64,000 bases of DNA from Ureibacillus yapensis (GCF_003515775.1 NZ_QWEI01000005.1:150762-214761), one strand, 5' to 3'. Shown: positions 52,066-61,479, counted from the stretch's first letter. Notes: a model not told the origin generated them from the letters alone. Translations and numbers: made by a program.

Positions 52066-53878
52066 ACCTGGTGCACGCCCTGCAGGACCTCGACCAGTTG
52101 GAAGGCATCCAGGACCAAGATTCAATGGTCCTGCCGAGAAAGCAAAAAATCAAAAAGCCACGCTGGACCGAATTTGGACCTATTTAAAAAACCAGCGTTT
52201 CGGCTTGATTAGTTCCGTCGTTTTCGTCATTCTGTCGTCGACTTTAAGTTTGCTGGGTCCCTTGATGATTGGAATCATTATTGATGAGCATATTTTAACA
52301 GGGGATGTTGAAGGTGCCATCCGTATGACTTTGGTTTTGGCGGGAATCTATATTGTGGCCGCGGCATTTGCCTGGCTGCAGACTTTTGTCATGATTCGGG
52401 TAGCTCAAAACACGATTAACCAATTGCGTCAGCATTTGTTTGAACAGTTTCAATCCTTGCCAATCTCATTTTTCGATAAACGGCAACAGGGCGATTTGAT
52501 GAGTCGCATGACCAATGATATTGAAAATTTGAATGCTGCTTTATCGCAAAGCGTTATTCAAATCGTTTCAACCGTTTTAACAGTAGTGGGAACGGGAATT
52601 GCAATGTTTGCTTTAAACGGGGTATTGGCCGTTGTGACATTGCTAGTGATTCCCATTATTATTTGGTCCACAAAACAGATTATTAAGCGGAGCAGCAAGA
52701 ACTTTGTAGCACGTCAGAGGGATTTGGGCAATTTAAATGGCTTTATTGAAGAGACCGTTTCAAATGCCAATATTACAACACTATTTGGAAAAGAACAAAA
52801 GACAATCGAGCAATTTAAAGAAGCCAATGAAAAACTTCGCGCTTCAGCGTTAAAGGCAGATATTGCATCCGGCTTTCTTGGTCCCATCAATAACTTTATC
52901 AATAACCTGGGGATTGGTTTGGTCATTGGCGTTGGTGCATTCATGGCAATTGGCGGCTATGGCGTCACGGTTGGAGTCATTGCTTCTTTTGTTACATATA
53001 CAAGACAATTTTTCCGTCCGATCAACCAATTGTCGAATTTATTGAATACTTTCCAATCCGCGGTTGCCGGGGCGGAACGGGTGTTTGAAATACTGGATGA
53101 GCAACGAGAGGCGGCGGATGTTCCGAACGCTATTTCAAAAGATCACTATGACGGGGAAGTTGAGTTCCAGAACGTTCGCTTTTATTACCAGAAAAGCAAA
53201 CCCGTACTGCATGATCTCACGTTTCATGCAAAAGCCGGAGAAACCATTGCGCTTGTTGGACCGACTGGGTCTGGGAAAACATCGATTATTCAGCTCATCA
53301 ACCGTTTTTACGATGTGCAGCATGGAGAAATAAAAATAGATGGCCAAAATATTGCGAAATATAAAATTGAAAATCTGCGCGGCCATATTGGCGTCGTTTT
53401 GCAGGATACGTATTTATTTTCGGGAACAATCCGGGAAAATATCCGTTATGGCAAGCTGCAGGCAACCGATGAAGAGGTGGAACACGCTGCAAAAATTGCT
53501 TATGCACACAATTTTATTAAATACTTGCCACAAGGCTATGACACAATCCTTGTGTCGGGAGGCATGAACTTAAGCCAGGGGCAACGCCAGTTAATCGCCA
53601 TTGCGCGGGCCATTCTGGAAGACCCGGACATTCTGATTTTGGATGAAGCGACATCCAGCGTTGATACGATGACAGAGGTACAAATCCAAAAAGGCCTGCA
53701 TAACTTAATGAAAGGAAGGACTAGCTTTGTCATTGCCCATCGGTTGAAAACGATTGAAAATGCTGATCAAATCTTGGTGATTAAAGATGGGTGTATTCTG
53801 GAGCAGGGCAATCATGATTCCTTAATGGCGAGAAACGGTTTCTATTCTTCTTTGCAGCACGAATTGCAAGTACAGTGA
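52058..53878 (+). CDS. Heterodimeric ABC exporter subunit with canonical ATPase site
   Basis: A 606-residue half-transporter with a basic, proline-rich N-terminal extension (residues 1-25), six transmembrane helices and a complete ATPase motif set: Walker A GPTGSGKTS, Walker B ILILDEATSSVDT and switch His in IAHRLKTI. Its signature reads LSQGQ rather than LSGGQ, the change expected where it faces the degenerate site of its partner. Pairing with the preceding protein gives one active and one inactive ATP site (YfiC/YheH class). Closed by a terminator. Confidence 0.9.
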   Translation: MNKPGARPAGPRPVGRHPGPRFNGPAEKAKNQKATLDRIWTYLKNQRFGLISSVVFVILSSTLSLLGPLMIGIIIDEHILTGDVEGAIRMTLVLAGIYIVAAAFAWLQTFVMIRVAQNTINQLRQHLFEQFQSLPISFFDKRQQGDLMSRMTNDIENLNAALSQSVIQIVSTVLTVVGTGIAMFALNGVLAVVTLLVIPIIIWSTKQIIKRSSKNFVARQRDLGNLNGFIEETVSNANITTLFGKEQKTIEQFKEANEKLRASALKADIASGFLGPINNFINNLGIGLVIGVGAFMAIGGYGVTVGVIASFVTYTRQFFRPINQLSNLLNTFQSAVAGAERVFEILDEQREAADVPNAISKDHYDGEVEFQNVRFYYQKSKPVLHDLTFHAKAGETIALVGPTGSGKTSIIQLINRFYDVQHGEIKIDGQNIAKYKIENLRGHIGVVLQDTYLFSGTIRENIRYGKLQATDEEVEHAAKIAYAHNFIKYLPQGYDTILVSGGMNLSQGQRQLIAIARAILEDPDILILDEATSSVDTMTEVQIQKGLHNLMKGRTSFVIAHRLKTIENADQILVIKDGCILEQGNHDSLMARNGFYSSLQHELQVQ

Positions 53879-53903
53879 AATTTGAATGGCAGAAATAATT
53901 GGG

Positions 53904-53940
53904 ACACGCTAAACATACGATGATTTAGCGTGTTCTTTAT
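53904..53940 (+). terminator. Intrinsic terminator after the exporter operon
   Basis: ACACGCTAAA (53904-53913) pairs with TTTAGCGTGT (53924-53933), then TCTTTAT. Confidence 0.8.
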
Positions 53941-53973
53941 TATTTTGATGAACAATGAATTAAAGTACTTTAC

Positions 53974-54002
53974 GCATACTCGTCCATTTTTTTGCGTATA
54001 GT
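53974..54002 (+). promoter_or_regulatory. Candidate sigma-E-type promoter of cwlD
   Basis: GCATACT (53974-53980), a 14-base spacer and CGTATAGT (53995-54002). This fits the mother-cell sigma-E layout, with six of seven and five of eight consensus positions. cwlD is known to be sporulation-expressed in B. subtilis. Confidence 0.4.
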
Positions 54003-54034
54003 AGTGCAAAAGGTTGCAAAGGCGGTGTAAATGT

Positions 54035-54748
54035 TTGAAAAGATGGATTGCACTAGGTGTCATTTTATTGGCCTGTTTGGGACTGGTTTTTTATGAGACA
54101 AGCGCCTCCGATCGAAGTTTCTTTTTGCCTGAACCATTAGGCGGCGTTAAAATTGTAATCGATGCAGGGCATGGCGGAATTGATGGTGGTGCATCATCCG
54201 GGGAAGTGGTTGAAAAAGATATCACACTTGCGATTGCTGAAAAGGTTCAAAAGCAATTGAAGCGTTTAGGTGCTGAAGTAGTGATGACGCGTACAACAGA
54301 TGGAGATGTCATAGAGGAACATGCGCCAAGCGAGGAATTTGGAACGCTGCGCGAAAGAAAAAAGCAGGATATCTTCTTGCGTGCGGATCTTGTGAAATCA
54401 AATAAACCTGATATTTTCTTGACTATTCATGCAAATGCAATACCTGAGGAAAAATGGCGGGGTGCACAAGTGTTTTACCATAAAGATGGACATCCCAACA
54501 GTGAATTGCTTGCAAAATCCATACAATCGACGATTAAAGAATCGCTTCAAAATACCGATCGTGAAGCATTGGCCATTAAACAAATCTATCTATTAAAGAA
54601 GACGGAAGTGCCTTCCGTATTAATTGAAACAGGTTTCTTGAGCAATAACGAAGAACGCCAATTGTTGTCCAGCAAGGATTATCAAGAAAAGATGGCGACA
54701 GCTATTGTAGATGGCGTTGAAGGATATGTAAGTTTGGAGTTTGAATAA
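54035..54748 (+). CDS. cwlD: N-acetylmuramoyl-L-alanine amidase CwlD (spore cortex muramic-lactam formation)
   Basis: A 237-residue amidase_3 enzyme, the same length as B. subtilis CwlD. It removes the peptide from cortex muramic acid so that PdaA can make muramic delta-lactam, needed for germination. A signal anchor covers residues 3-20. Zinc ligands are in IDAGHGGIDGGA, the Glu in VEKDITLA, and His in TIHANAIPEEKWRG; the catalytic Glu is in SVLIETGFLSN. TTG 54035 was chosen because GGCGGTG lies seven bases upstream; the in-frame TTG at 54014 has no such site. First of the conserved cwlD-salA-gerD-kbaA block, here interrupted. Confidence 0.93.
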   Translation: MKRWIALGVILLACLGLVFYETSASDRSFFLPEPLGGVKIVIDAGHGGIDGGASSGEVVEKDITLAIAEKVQKQLKRLGAEVVMTRTTDGDVIEEHAPSEEFGTLRERKKQDIFLRADLVKSNKPDIFLTIHANAIPEEKWRGAQVFYHKDGHPNSELLAKSIQSTIKESLQNTDREALAIKQIYLLKKTEVPSVLIETGFLSNNEERQLLSSKDYQEKMATAIVDGVEGYVSLEFE

Positions 54749-54830
54749 GATCGAATTATTGTTATGTATGAAATAGTTGCTTATTGCCTTAGCCAATCTG
54801 CAAAACAGTACATAATGATAAGTTGCTCTA

Positions 54831-54861
54831 AACCATTCACAGTGATTGTGAATGGTTTTTT
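54831..54861 (+). terminator. Intrinsic terminator after cwlD
   Basis: AACCATTCAC (54831-54840) pairs perfectly with GTGAATGGTT (54848-54857), then TTTT. Confidence 0.9.
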
Positions 54862-54868
54862 AATTTTG

Positions 54869-54884
54869 TTAACAAGTTTTCACG
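54869..54884 (+). promoter_or_regulatory. Possible PhoP-box-like hexamer pair before ugpC
   Basis: TTAACA (54869-54874) and TTCACG (54879-54884) are 10 bases apart, resembling the TTAACA-like repeats bound by PhoP in Bacillus. Only two hexamers are clear, and no -10 was firmly placed. Confidence 0.25.
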
Positions 54885-54997
54885 CTACTGTAAAGAATAT
54901 GGACCCATTGATAATAGTTGTAAAAAGTCCCCCGATACGCTGTTTTCACCAAATTAATATGGTTGAATAGATGTAGTTATATGAAGGAGGTCTATGT

Positions 54998-56110
54998 ATG
55001 GGCTACATCGAACTGATGGATATTTCAAAGTCTTACAACAAGCAAAGCGATGTATTGAATGGTATCGACTTACAGATAGAAAAAGGTGAATTTTTTGTTC
55101 TGGTCGGTCCCTCGGGTTCGGGGAAAAGTACATTGCTTCGCATGATTGCAGGGCTTGAAGATATTTCTGGAGGCACGCTGAAAATTAACGGAAATATTGT
55201 GAACCATCTTCCACCAAAGGACCGCAATCTTTCAATGGTATTTCAAAACTACGCACTCTATCCACACTTAACAGTTGAACAAAATATACTATTCGGGCTT
55301 AACGCCAAAAAAATCGATAAAGCAACTCAAAAGAAAAGACTTTTAGAAACTGCGGAGATGATGGGGTTAAGTGACTTGCTAAAGCGAAAGCCGCGTGAGC
55401 TATCCGGAGGTCAAAGGCAGCGAGTTGCCTTGGCGCGCGCAGTGGTTAGTGATGCCCCCCTTTGTTTGATGGACGAGCCTCTATCGAACCTGGATGCAAA
55501 GTTACGGGCAAATATGAGAATTGAAATTCGCCGTTTGCAAAAGAAACTGGGCCTAACGATGATTTATGTAACGCATGACCAAGTTGAAGCCATGACAATG
55601 GGAGATCGCATCATGGTATTAAACGATGGGATCATTCAGCAAGTAGGCGAACCGATTGCACTTTACAATAAACCGTCCAACTTATTTGTTGCGACGTTTA
55701 TAGGGTCGCCGAAGATGAATTTAGGGAAGGCCAAGTTAAAGGAATCAAACCTTGTTATAGAAGATGTCTTTACTATTCCATTTAACCATGAGCAAATACT
55801 GGCAAAGTTTCAAAATCGCCAATTGGTGGTTGGGATCCGAGCGGAACATATCCCTCATGGAGCTGAAAAGGATGGAGTCCAAACGGTTGAAATTGTTAAT
55901 GTGGAACAGCTGGGAAATGAAACATTGATTTCTTTTGAAGTGGGGTCAAAACTCTGGACAGCAAAATGGCTAGGGCAATGGCTCGTTGGTGTGGGCGATC
56001 GAGTGCCAGTACAAATTTCAGTAGAGAATATGTGCTTCTTTGACGAGGACACGGGGAACTTGATTCAAGCGGCAACATCCTCTCTTAAACGGGAGGTTGT
56101 AGCAATATGA
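54998..56110 (+). CDS. ugpC: Glycerol-3-phosphate ABC transporter ATP-binding protein UgpC-like
   Basis: A 370-residue MalK/UgpC-type ATPase. Walker A GPSGSGKST, Q-loop MVFQNYALYPHLTV, signature LSGGQRQR, Walker B LCLMDEPLSNLDAK and switch His in YVTHDQVEAMT. The C-terminal 120 residues form the TOBE regulatory domain. It is first in an operon with two permease genes and a binding-protein gene. Substrate assignment to glycerol-3-phosphate or glycerophosphodiesters comes from the neighbouring phosphodiesterase and binding protein. Confidence 0.85.
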   Translation: MGYIELMDISKSYNKQSDVLNGIDLQIEKGEFFVLVGPSGSGKSTLLRMIAGLEDISGGTLKINGNIVNHLPPKDRNLSMVFQNYALYPHLTVEQNILFGLNAKKIDKATQKKRLLETAEMMGLSDLLKRKPRELSGGQRQRVALARAVVSDAPLCLMDEPLSNLDAKLRANMRIEIRRLQKKLGLTMIYVTHDQVEAMTMGDRIMVLNDGIIQQVGEPIALYNKPSNLFVATFIGSPKMNLGKAKLKESNLVIEDVFTIPFNHEQILAKFQNRQLVVGIRAEHIPHGAEKDGVQTVEIVNVEQLGNETLISFEVGSKLWTAKWLGQWLVGVGDRVPVQISVENMCFFDEDTGNLIQAATSSLKREVVAI

Positions 56111-57051
56111 ATATGAGCAATCCGATGATTGAATCGACGGAAATCCCGGAGATTAACTATGAAAGTGTAAAAAGAAAACAACGAATAAGAACTTTTGCAA
56201 AAGGGATGCTGTTTTTATTGCCTTCCCTCCTATTATTTGGCGTGTTCTTATTTTATCCTTTGTTTAAAACGCTATATTTGAGTTTCTTTTTAACGAATGC
56301 GCGTGGTGAAACAACGGTATTTGTTGGACTGCAGAACTATTTGGGGATGTTTGCTTCCCCTATATTTCATCAAAGCATGAAATCAACATTTTTATTTGTC
56401 CTTTACACCGTACCCACGACAATTATCATTGCCTTGTTTTTAGCGGTTTTGGCAAATGAGAAACTAAAAGGAATTGGTTTTTTCAGAACCATTTTCACAT
56501 CCACGATGGGAATTTCGGTAGCGGCTGCATCGGTATTTTGGTTATACCTGTTCCATCCATCAATCGGTTTTATCAATGGAATTCTCGAAATGATTGGAAT
56601 GGAATCCATTGGATGGCTGACGGATCCGAAATGGGCATTGATCGCTGTTGCCGTAACAACCATTTGGATGAATCTCGGGTTTACCTTCCTCGTTTTGCTT
56701 GGTGGTCTTCAGTCGATTGATTCCTACTTATATGAAAGCGCAGATATCGATGGTGCAAGCTATTTTTATAAATTAAGAAGAATTACGATTCCGATGTTAT
56801 CGCCAACTTTATTCTTTGTTATTACAGTAACCATTATTAATGCTTTTCAAACATTTGGACAAATCGATATTTTGACGCAGGGTGGTCCTCAAAATACTAC
56901 GAACCTGATCGTTTATTCGATTTACCGCGAAGCCTTTACCAACTACCAGTTTGGTACAGCCAGTGCGCAGGCAATCGTCCTTTTCGTCATCATCCTGATT
57001 ATGACGATCATTCAATTTAAACTTGGTGAAAGGAAGGTTCATTATCAATGA
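56107..57051 (+). CDS. ugpA: ABC transporter permease UgpA-like
   Basis: A 314-residue MalF-type permease with six transmembrane helices. The EAA coupling loop is in ESADIDGASYFYKLRRITIPMLSP (split in reading). Starts ATG 56107, overlapping ugpC by 4 bases (ATGA-type). The unusual N-terminal 25 residues are hydrophilic. Pairs with the next permease to form the translocation channel. Confidence 0.85.
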   Translation: MNMSNPMIESTEIPEINYESVKRKQRIRTFAKGMLFLLPSLLLFGVFLFYPLFKTLYLSFFLTNARGETTVFVGLQNYLGMFASPIFHQSMKSTFLFVLYTVPTTIIIALFLAVLANEKLKGIGFFRTIFTSTMGISVAAASVFWLYLFHPSIGFINGILEMIGMESIGWLTDPKWALIAVAVTTIWMNLGFTFLVLLGGLQSIDSYLYESADIDGASYFYKLRRITIPMLSPTLFFVITVTIINAFQTFGQIDILTQGGPQNTTNLIVYSIYREAFTNYQFGTASAQAIVLFVIILIMTIIQFKLGERKVHYQ

Positions 57052-57863
57052 CCATGCCAATCAGCAAAAAAATACTATTTTATTTCTTGCTTTCCATTTC
57101 GGCACTTGTCGTCTTCGCCCCGGCGTTATTGGCCTTTGTCATGAGTTTTATGGATAACAAGGACATTATGACGGGAAGCCTTCCCCAATCATTATCTTTT
57201 GATAATTATATTAAAGCTTTTGAGCAGTTTCCGTTATTGAAATATTTGCTCAATAGTTTCATTGTGGCCATTGCGATTACAATTGGACAGCTGATTTTAT
57301 CGAGTTTGGCTGCCTATGCCTTTGTATTCCTGGAGTTTAAAGGCAGGGACCTCTTGTTTTTCTTGTTTATCGCTACGATGATGGTTCCATTTGAAGCATC
57401 CATTATCCCGAATTTCCACATTATCCGGGATTTAGGTTGGATCGATCAATATCCCGGTTTAACTGTACCGTTTTTCGCAACTGCTTTCGGTACGTTCCTG
57501 CTTAGACAAAACTTTAAACAAATTCCGAAAGAGTTAAGGGAAGCAAGTCAAATTGCCGGAATGGGCGATTTCAAATTCTATTTAAAGGTCGTTTTGCCCG
57601 TTGCTAAAACCAGCCTGGTCACTTTAGGGGCTTATGGGTTCCTAACTTCATGGAATATGTATTTATGGCCATTGCTATCAACGACGAATGACACAGTAAG
57701 AACGGTTCAGATCGGGTTGAAACAGCTTCAAACACAAGAGCAGTTGAACGACTGGGGAGTCATTATGTCGGGTGCGATTATCGTCATCATTCCAACGATG
57801 ATTCTGTTGTTCCTGGGACAGAAACAATTACAAAAAGGCTTAACAGAAGGAGCTATTAAATAA
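57048..57863 (+). CDS. ugpE: ABC transporter permease UgpE-like
   Basis: A 271-residue MalG-type permease. The EAA loop is in LREASQIAGMGDFKFYLKVVLP. Six transmembrane helices are predicted. Its ATG overlaps ugpA by 4 bases. ORGANISATION: it is followed by 64 bases and then the binding-protein gene, so ugpC-A-E-B are one operon with the ATPase first, unlike the ugpB-first order of E. coli. Confidence 0.85.
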   Translation: MTMPISKKILFYFLLSISALVVFAPALLAFVMSFMDNKDIMTGSLPQSLSFDNYIKAFEQFPLLKYLLNSFIVAIAITIGQLILSSLAAYAFVFLEFKGRDLLFFLFIATMMVPFEASIIPNFHIIRDLGWIDQYPGLTVPFFATAFGTFLLRQNFKQIPKELREASQIAGMGDFKFYLKVVLPVAKTSLVTLGAYGFLTSWNMYLWPLLSTTNDTVRTVQIGLKQLQTQEQLNDWGVIMSGAIIVIIPTMILLFLGQKQLQKGLTEGAIK

Positions 57864-57927
57864 GGTTTATACCTTTTGTAAAAGAAAGGATAAATAGATA
57901 AATGAGACAGAAAAAGGAGTATGGAAA

Positions 57928-59283
57928 ATGAGAAAACATTTTTTAACATCTTTTATGATGTTGTTGCTAGTGGTATTTTTAGCAGCATGCAGCTCAAATG
58001 AAAGTTCAAGCGGAGAAACAGAAGTAGAAGCTGAATCTTCAGATACAAAAGAAAAACAAGTTGTCACGTTCTGGCACTCAATGGGTGGCGCTGGACAAGA
58101 GGCATTAAATTCAATTGTTGAATCTTTTAACAGTTCGCAAGATGAAATTCAGGTTAATGCAGAATACCAAGGGGAATATGATGAATCCTTAACTAAATTC
58201 AATGCAGTAGCTGGTACCGATAGTGCTCCATCAATGATCCAAACGTTTGAAATTGGTACAAAATCGATGATTAACAGTGGCCAAATTACGCCAATCCAAG
58301 AGTTTATCGATGCAGATGGGTATGATATGAGCGGCTTGGAAGAAAATATCGTTAATTATTATTCATTGGATGGTACGTTCTATTCAATGCCATTCAACTC
58401 TTCAACACCAGTAATGTATTACAATAAAGAGGCTTTTGAAGCAGCAGGTCTTGATCCGGAAGCTCCCCCTGCAACATTTGAAGAAATTATCGAAGCAAAT
58501 AAGGCAATTGTCGAATCTAATCCGGATATGAAAGGCTTTGCTCTTCAAGCTTATGGCTGGTTATGGGAGCAACTTCTAGCGAACCAAGGTGCTTTATTGT
58601 TAAACAACGACAATGGCCGTACAGGAACGCCAACTGAAATTGGCTGGACGGAAGAAGAAGGAAAGTCGATCTTTAATTGGGTAAAACAAATGGTGGATGA
58701 TGGAACATTCGCAAACTATGGAACAAACGGAGATAACATGATGGCTGGTTTCTTGGCTGGCGATGTAGCGATGTTCCTGCAATCTTCTGCAAGCTCAAGA
58801 GATGTTATCGATAATGCGCCATTTGAAGTGGGAATCGCTTATTTACCACACCCTGAAGATAAAGAACGCCAAGGTGTTGTTATTGGCGGAGCAAGTCTTT
58901 GGATGATTGATGGCAAGCCGGAAGAAGAGCAAAAAGCGGCATGGGAATTCATGAAATACTTGCAAACTCCGGAAGTACAAGCCGAGTGGCATGTTGGTAC
59001 AGGATACTTTGCCATTAATCCAGCTGCTTATGAAGAACAAACAGTAAAAGATGCATATGCAGAAAAACCGCAATTACAAGTAACAGTTAATCAATTACAA
59101 GATACAAAAGCTTCTTATGCAACTCAAGGTGCTTTGATGGATATGCTGCCAGAAGGCCGTAAAATCATGGAGACTGCACTTGAAAAGGTATATAATGGCG
59201 GAGAAGTAGATGAAGCTTACAACACGGCTGTTGAACAATTCAATGCAGCGATCGAACAGGCAAATGCTGCACGCGGTGAATAG
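57928..59283 (+). CDS. ugpB: Glycerol-3-phosphate-type substrate-binding lipoprotein UgpB-like
   Basis: A 451-residue extracellular solute-binding protein. Lipobox LAACSSN gives lipidated Cys21 after a short signal peptide, then a Ser/Glu-rich linker. FWHSMGGAG and QGEYDESLTKFNAVAG match the UgpB group, and TPVMYYNKEAFEAAGLDP the family-1 binding-protein core. AAAAAGGAG precedes the ATG. A weak terminator separates it from the phosphodiesterase gene. Confidence 0.87.
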   Translation: MRKHFLTSFMMLLLVVFLAACSSNESSSGETEVEAESSDTKEKQVVTFWHSMGGAGQEALNSIVESFNSSQDEIQVNAEYQGEYDESLTKFNAVAGTDSAPSMIQTFEIGTKSMINSGQITPIQEFIDADGYDMSGLEENIVNYYSLDGTFYSMPFNSSTPVMYYNKEAFEAAGLDPEAPPATFEEIIEANKAIVESNPDMKGFALQAYGWLWEQLLANQGALLLNNDNGRTGTPTEIGWTEEEGKSIFNWVKQMVDDGTFANYGTNGDNMMAGFLAGDVAMFLQSSASSRDVIDNAPFEVGIAYLPHPEDKERQGVVIGGASLWMIDGKPEEEQKAAWEFMKYLQTPEVQAEWHVGTGYFAINPAAYEEQTVKDAYAEKPQLQVTVNQLQDTKASYATQGALMDMLPEGRKIMETALEKVYNGGEVDEAYNTAVEQFNAAIEQANAARGE

Positions 59284-59312
59284 AAAATAGATGAATAAGT
59301 AAAGGGTTAAGG

Positions 59313-59347
59313 GAATAAAGCGAGTCAGCACTCGTTTTATTCTCTTT
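59313..59347 (+). terminator. Terminator after ugpB
   Basis: GAATAAAGCGAGT (59313-59325) pairs with ACTCGTTTTATTC (59330-59342), with one G-T pair, around CAGC. It probably gives partial termination before the phosphodiesterase gene. Confidence 0.8.
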
Positions 59348-59405
59348 CTAATTTATAAAAAAGTTCATGATATACATAGAATGACTGAAAAGGGGTGGAC
59401 TCTAT

Positions 59406-60251
59406 ATGCACAAAAAACAAATCACGATTTCAATCATCATGCTATTTCTAATCGTTGCGGTATTCTGGTTTGTCGAGGTGGAGAATATAGAAGCGGAACC
59501 CGGTATAGTTGAAATACCTAAAATTTTTGCGCATCGTGGGGCAGTGGATCGTTTTAATGAAAGTACAATTACGTCCTATAAAATTGCGAGTGGAGAAAAA
59601 GTCGATGCTCTTGAATTGGATTTACGAATGACGAAAGACGGGAAATTGATTGTCATGCATGATGAAACGATTGACCGTACAACCAATGGAAGCGGAAAAG
59701 TGAGTGAAATAACCCTAAAAGAAGTTAAGTCCTACGAAACAGTCGGTGAATATAACAACCGGGCAACCAAGGAGAAAGTCCCCACTTTAGAAGAAGTTTT
59801 CCAAACCTTTGGAAGCTCACAGAATTATTATATTGAAACTCGATTAGTAGATGGTAAAACACTCATGGAAGAAGAGTTGGTGCAATTGCTGGCAAAGTAT
59901 AATTTGCTGCATAAAAAGAAGGTGGCCATTCAATCTTTTTCTGAAGAAAGTCTGAAGAAAATGGGGCAACTGGCACCACAATTACGTTTAACGCTGTTGT
60001 TTAAAAGAGGACATTTTAATTTGGATAAAGCATTAGCGGTTGATTTTCCTGTTATTGGCCTTGAGTCTAGCGATGCGACGGTAAAAACAGTGAATGCGCT
60101 ACATAGTAAGGGAAAGGAAGTTCATGTTTTTTTCAACCATGCTGAAAAGATGAAAGAGCAACAGGCGAAAATGAAAGAATTAAATGTCGATGGTTATTTT
60201 ACGGATGACATTTCCTATACGAAGCAATTATTGAACTCCATTAAGCAGTAG
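59406..60251 (+). CDS. Glycerophosphodiester phosphodiesterase (GlpQ/UgpQ-like)
   Basis: A 281-residue GDPD TIM-barrel enzyme with an N-terminal signal or membrane anchor (residues 5-24), so it should act outside the membrane. The catalytic HR pair is in FAHRGAVDRFNEST, metal ligands in ALELDLRMTKDG and the second His in IVMHDETIDRT. It releases glycerol-3-phosphate from glycerophosphodiesters, which the preceding ugp transporter could import. GGGGTGG precedes the ATG. Confidence 0.9.
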   Translation: MHKKQITISIIMLFLIVAVFWFVEVENIEAEPGIVEIPKIFAHRGAVDRFNESTITSYKIASGEKVDALELDLRMTKDGKLIVMHDETIDRTTNGSGKVSEITLKEVKSYETVGEYNNRATKEKVPTLEEVFQTFGSSQNYYIETRLVDGKTLMEEELVQLLAKYNLLHKKKVAIQSFSEESLKKMGQLAPQLRLTLLFKRGHFNLDKALAVDFPVIGLESSDATVKTVNALHSKGKEVHVFFNHAEKMKEQQAKMKELNVDGYFTDDISYTKQLLNSIKQ

Positions 60252-60357
60252 CCTGATTCGATTTCATTAAGCGGTAATAGTGGAGTGCAAGTCAAATAAG
60301 TAGTACAATAACACCATGTTATACTAGCATAAGAAACAAAATAGGGGAGTGTTTCAG

Positions 60358-61413
60358 GTGATTAACGAACAACAAGTCCGTGAAGTGTTAGGGAAGTTGG
60401 AAGATCCTTTTTTACATAGAACGTTTGCTGAAACAAATGGCATCATAAACGTATCCATTAAAGAAGAAAAAAATCATGTGAGCGTGAAAGTGGCTATTGC
60501 GAAAACGAATACACCGGAGCAAATGCAGCTGCAAATGAAAATTGTAGAGGTGTTAAAAGAAGCGGGAGCGTCAACTGTCGGTATCCGCTTTGAAGAGTTA
60601 TCTGCGGAAATGTTGGAGCAATTCCGCGGAACTGCTACAGAGGCTGAAGTACATGATCTATTATCACCATTATCATCCGTTCAATTTATCGCGATTGCCT
60701 CAGGAAAAGGAGGCGTCGGAAAATCGACCGTGTCTGTAAACCTTGCTGTGGCACTAGCTCGCTTGGGGAAAAAAGTAGGTTTGATTGATGCGGACATTTA
60801 TGGTTTTAGCGTTCCGGATATGATGGGCATCCAGGAAATGCCTGTGGTGAAAGATGATCGAATCTACCCGGTAGAACGAAAAGGCGTAAAAGTTATTTCC
60901 ATGGGATTCTTTGTTGAGAACAATGCACCTATTGTTTGGCGCGGCCCTATGCTTGGGAAAGTATTGGATCAATTCTTCCGTGATGTAGAATGGGGAGATA
61001 TCGATTACTTGCTGCTTGACCTGCCGCCAGGAACTGGAGACGTGGCACTGGATATTCACCAAATGCTGCCGTCTTCAAAAGAAGTGATTGTGACAACTCC
61101 ACACCCAACAGCAGCCTTTGTTGCAGCTCGCGCGGGTGCTATGGCGTTGCAAACAAACCATGATATTTTGGGCGTTATTGAAAACATGGCATGGTACGAA
61201 TCGAAATCTGGTGAGCGTGAATATGTATTTGGTAAGGGTGGCGGACCCAAACTTGCGGAAGAGTTGCGTACAGATTTATTAGGGCAAATCCCACTCGGTC
61301 AACCGGATTGGACAAATGAAGATTTTGCCCCTTCTGTTTATGAAGAGGATCACCCAACCGGTAAAATCTACTTGGAAGCAGCGCAAAACATCATAGATAA
61401 GCTTTCAAAATAA
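60358..61413 (+). CDS. salA: Mrp/NBP35-family ATPase SalA
   Basis: A 351-residue protein: an N-terminal DUF59/MIP18-like region (residues 1-95) and a P-loop ATPase with deviant Walker A GKGGVGKST. DLPPGTGDVALD and TTPHPTAAFVAARAG are typical. In B. subtilis SalA acts as a regulator (of scoC). Iron-sulfur carrier function is the general family role. GTG 60358 was chosen since AGGGGAG lies eight bases upstream; the GTG at 60349 falls inside it. A TGn-extended TATACT at 60320-60325 may be the -10. Confidence 0.93.
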   Translation: MINEQQVREVLGKLEDPFLHRTFAETNGIINVSIKEEKNHVSVKVAIAKTNTPEQMQLQMKIVEVLKEAGASTVGIRFEELSAEMLEQFRGTATEAEVHDLLSPLSSVQFIAIASGKGGVGKSTVSVNLAVALARLGKKVGLIDADIYGFSVPDMMGIQEMPVVKDDRIYPVERKGVKVISMGFFVENNAPIVWRGPMLGKVLDQFFRDVEWGDIDYLLLDLPPGTGDVALDIHQMLPSSKEVIVTTPHPTAAFVAARAGAMALQTNHDILGVIENMAWYESKSGEREYVFGKGGGPKLAEELRTDLLGQIPLGQPDWTNEDFAPSVYEEDHPTGKIYLEAAQNIIDKLSK

Positions 61414-61422
61414 TTAGAACAA

Positions 61423-61468
61423 AAAAGGAGTGGTCTCGAAAGTTTTGCTTTTCGAGATCACTCCTTTT
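61423..61468. terminator. Bidirectional terminator between salA and gerD
   Basis: AAAAGGAGTG then TCTCGAAA pair with TTTCGAGA then CACTCCTTTT (61423-61468), with a G/T mismatch between the two blocks. Serves both converging genes. Confidence 0.92.
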
Positions 61469-61479
61469 ATCAGTTCACA

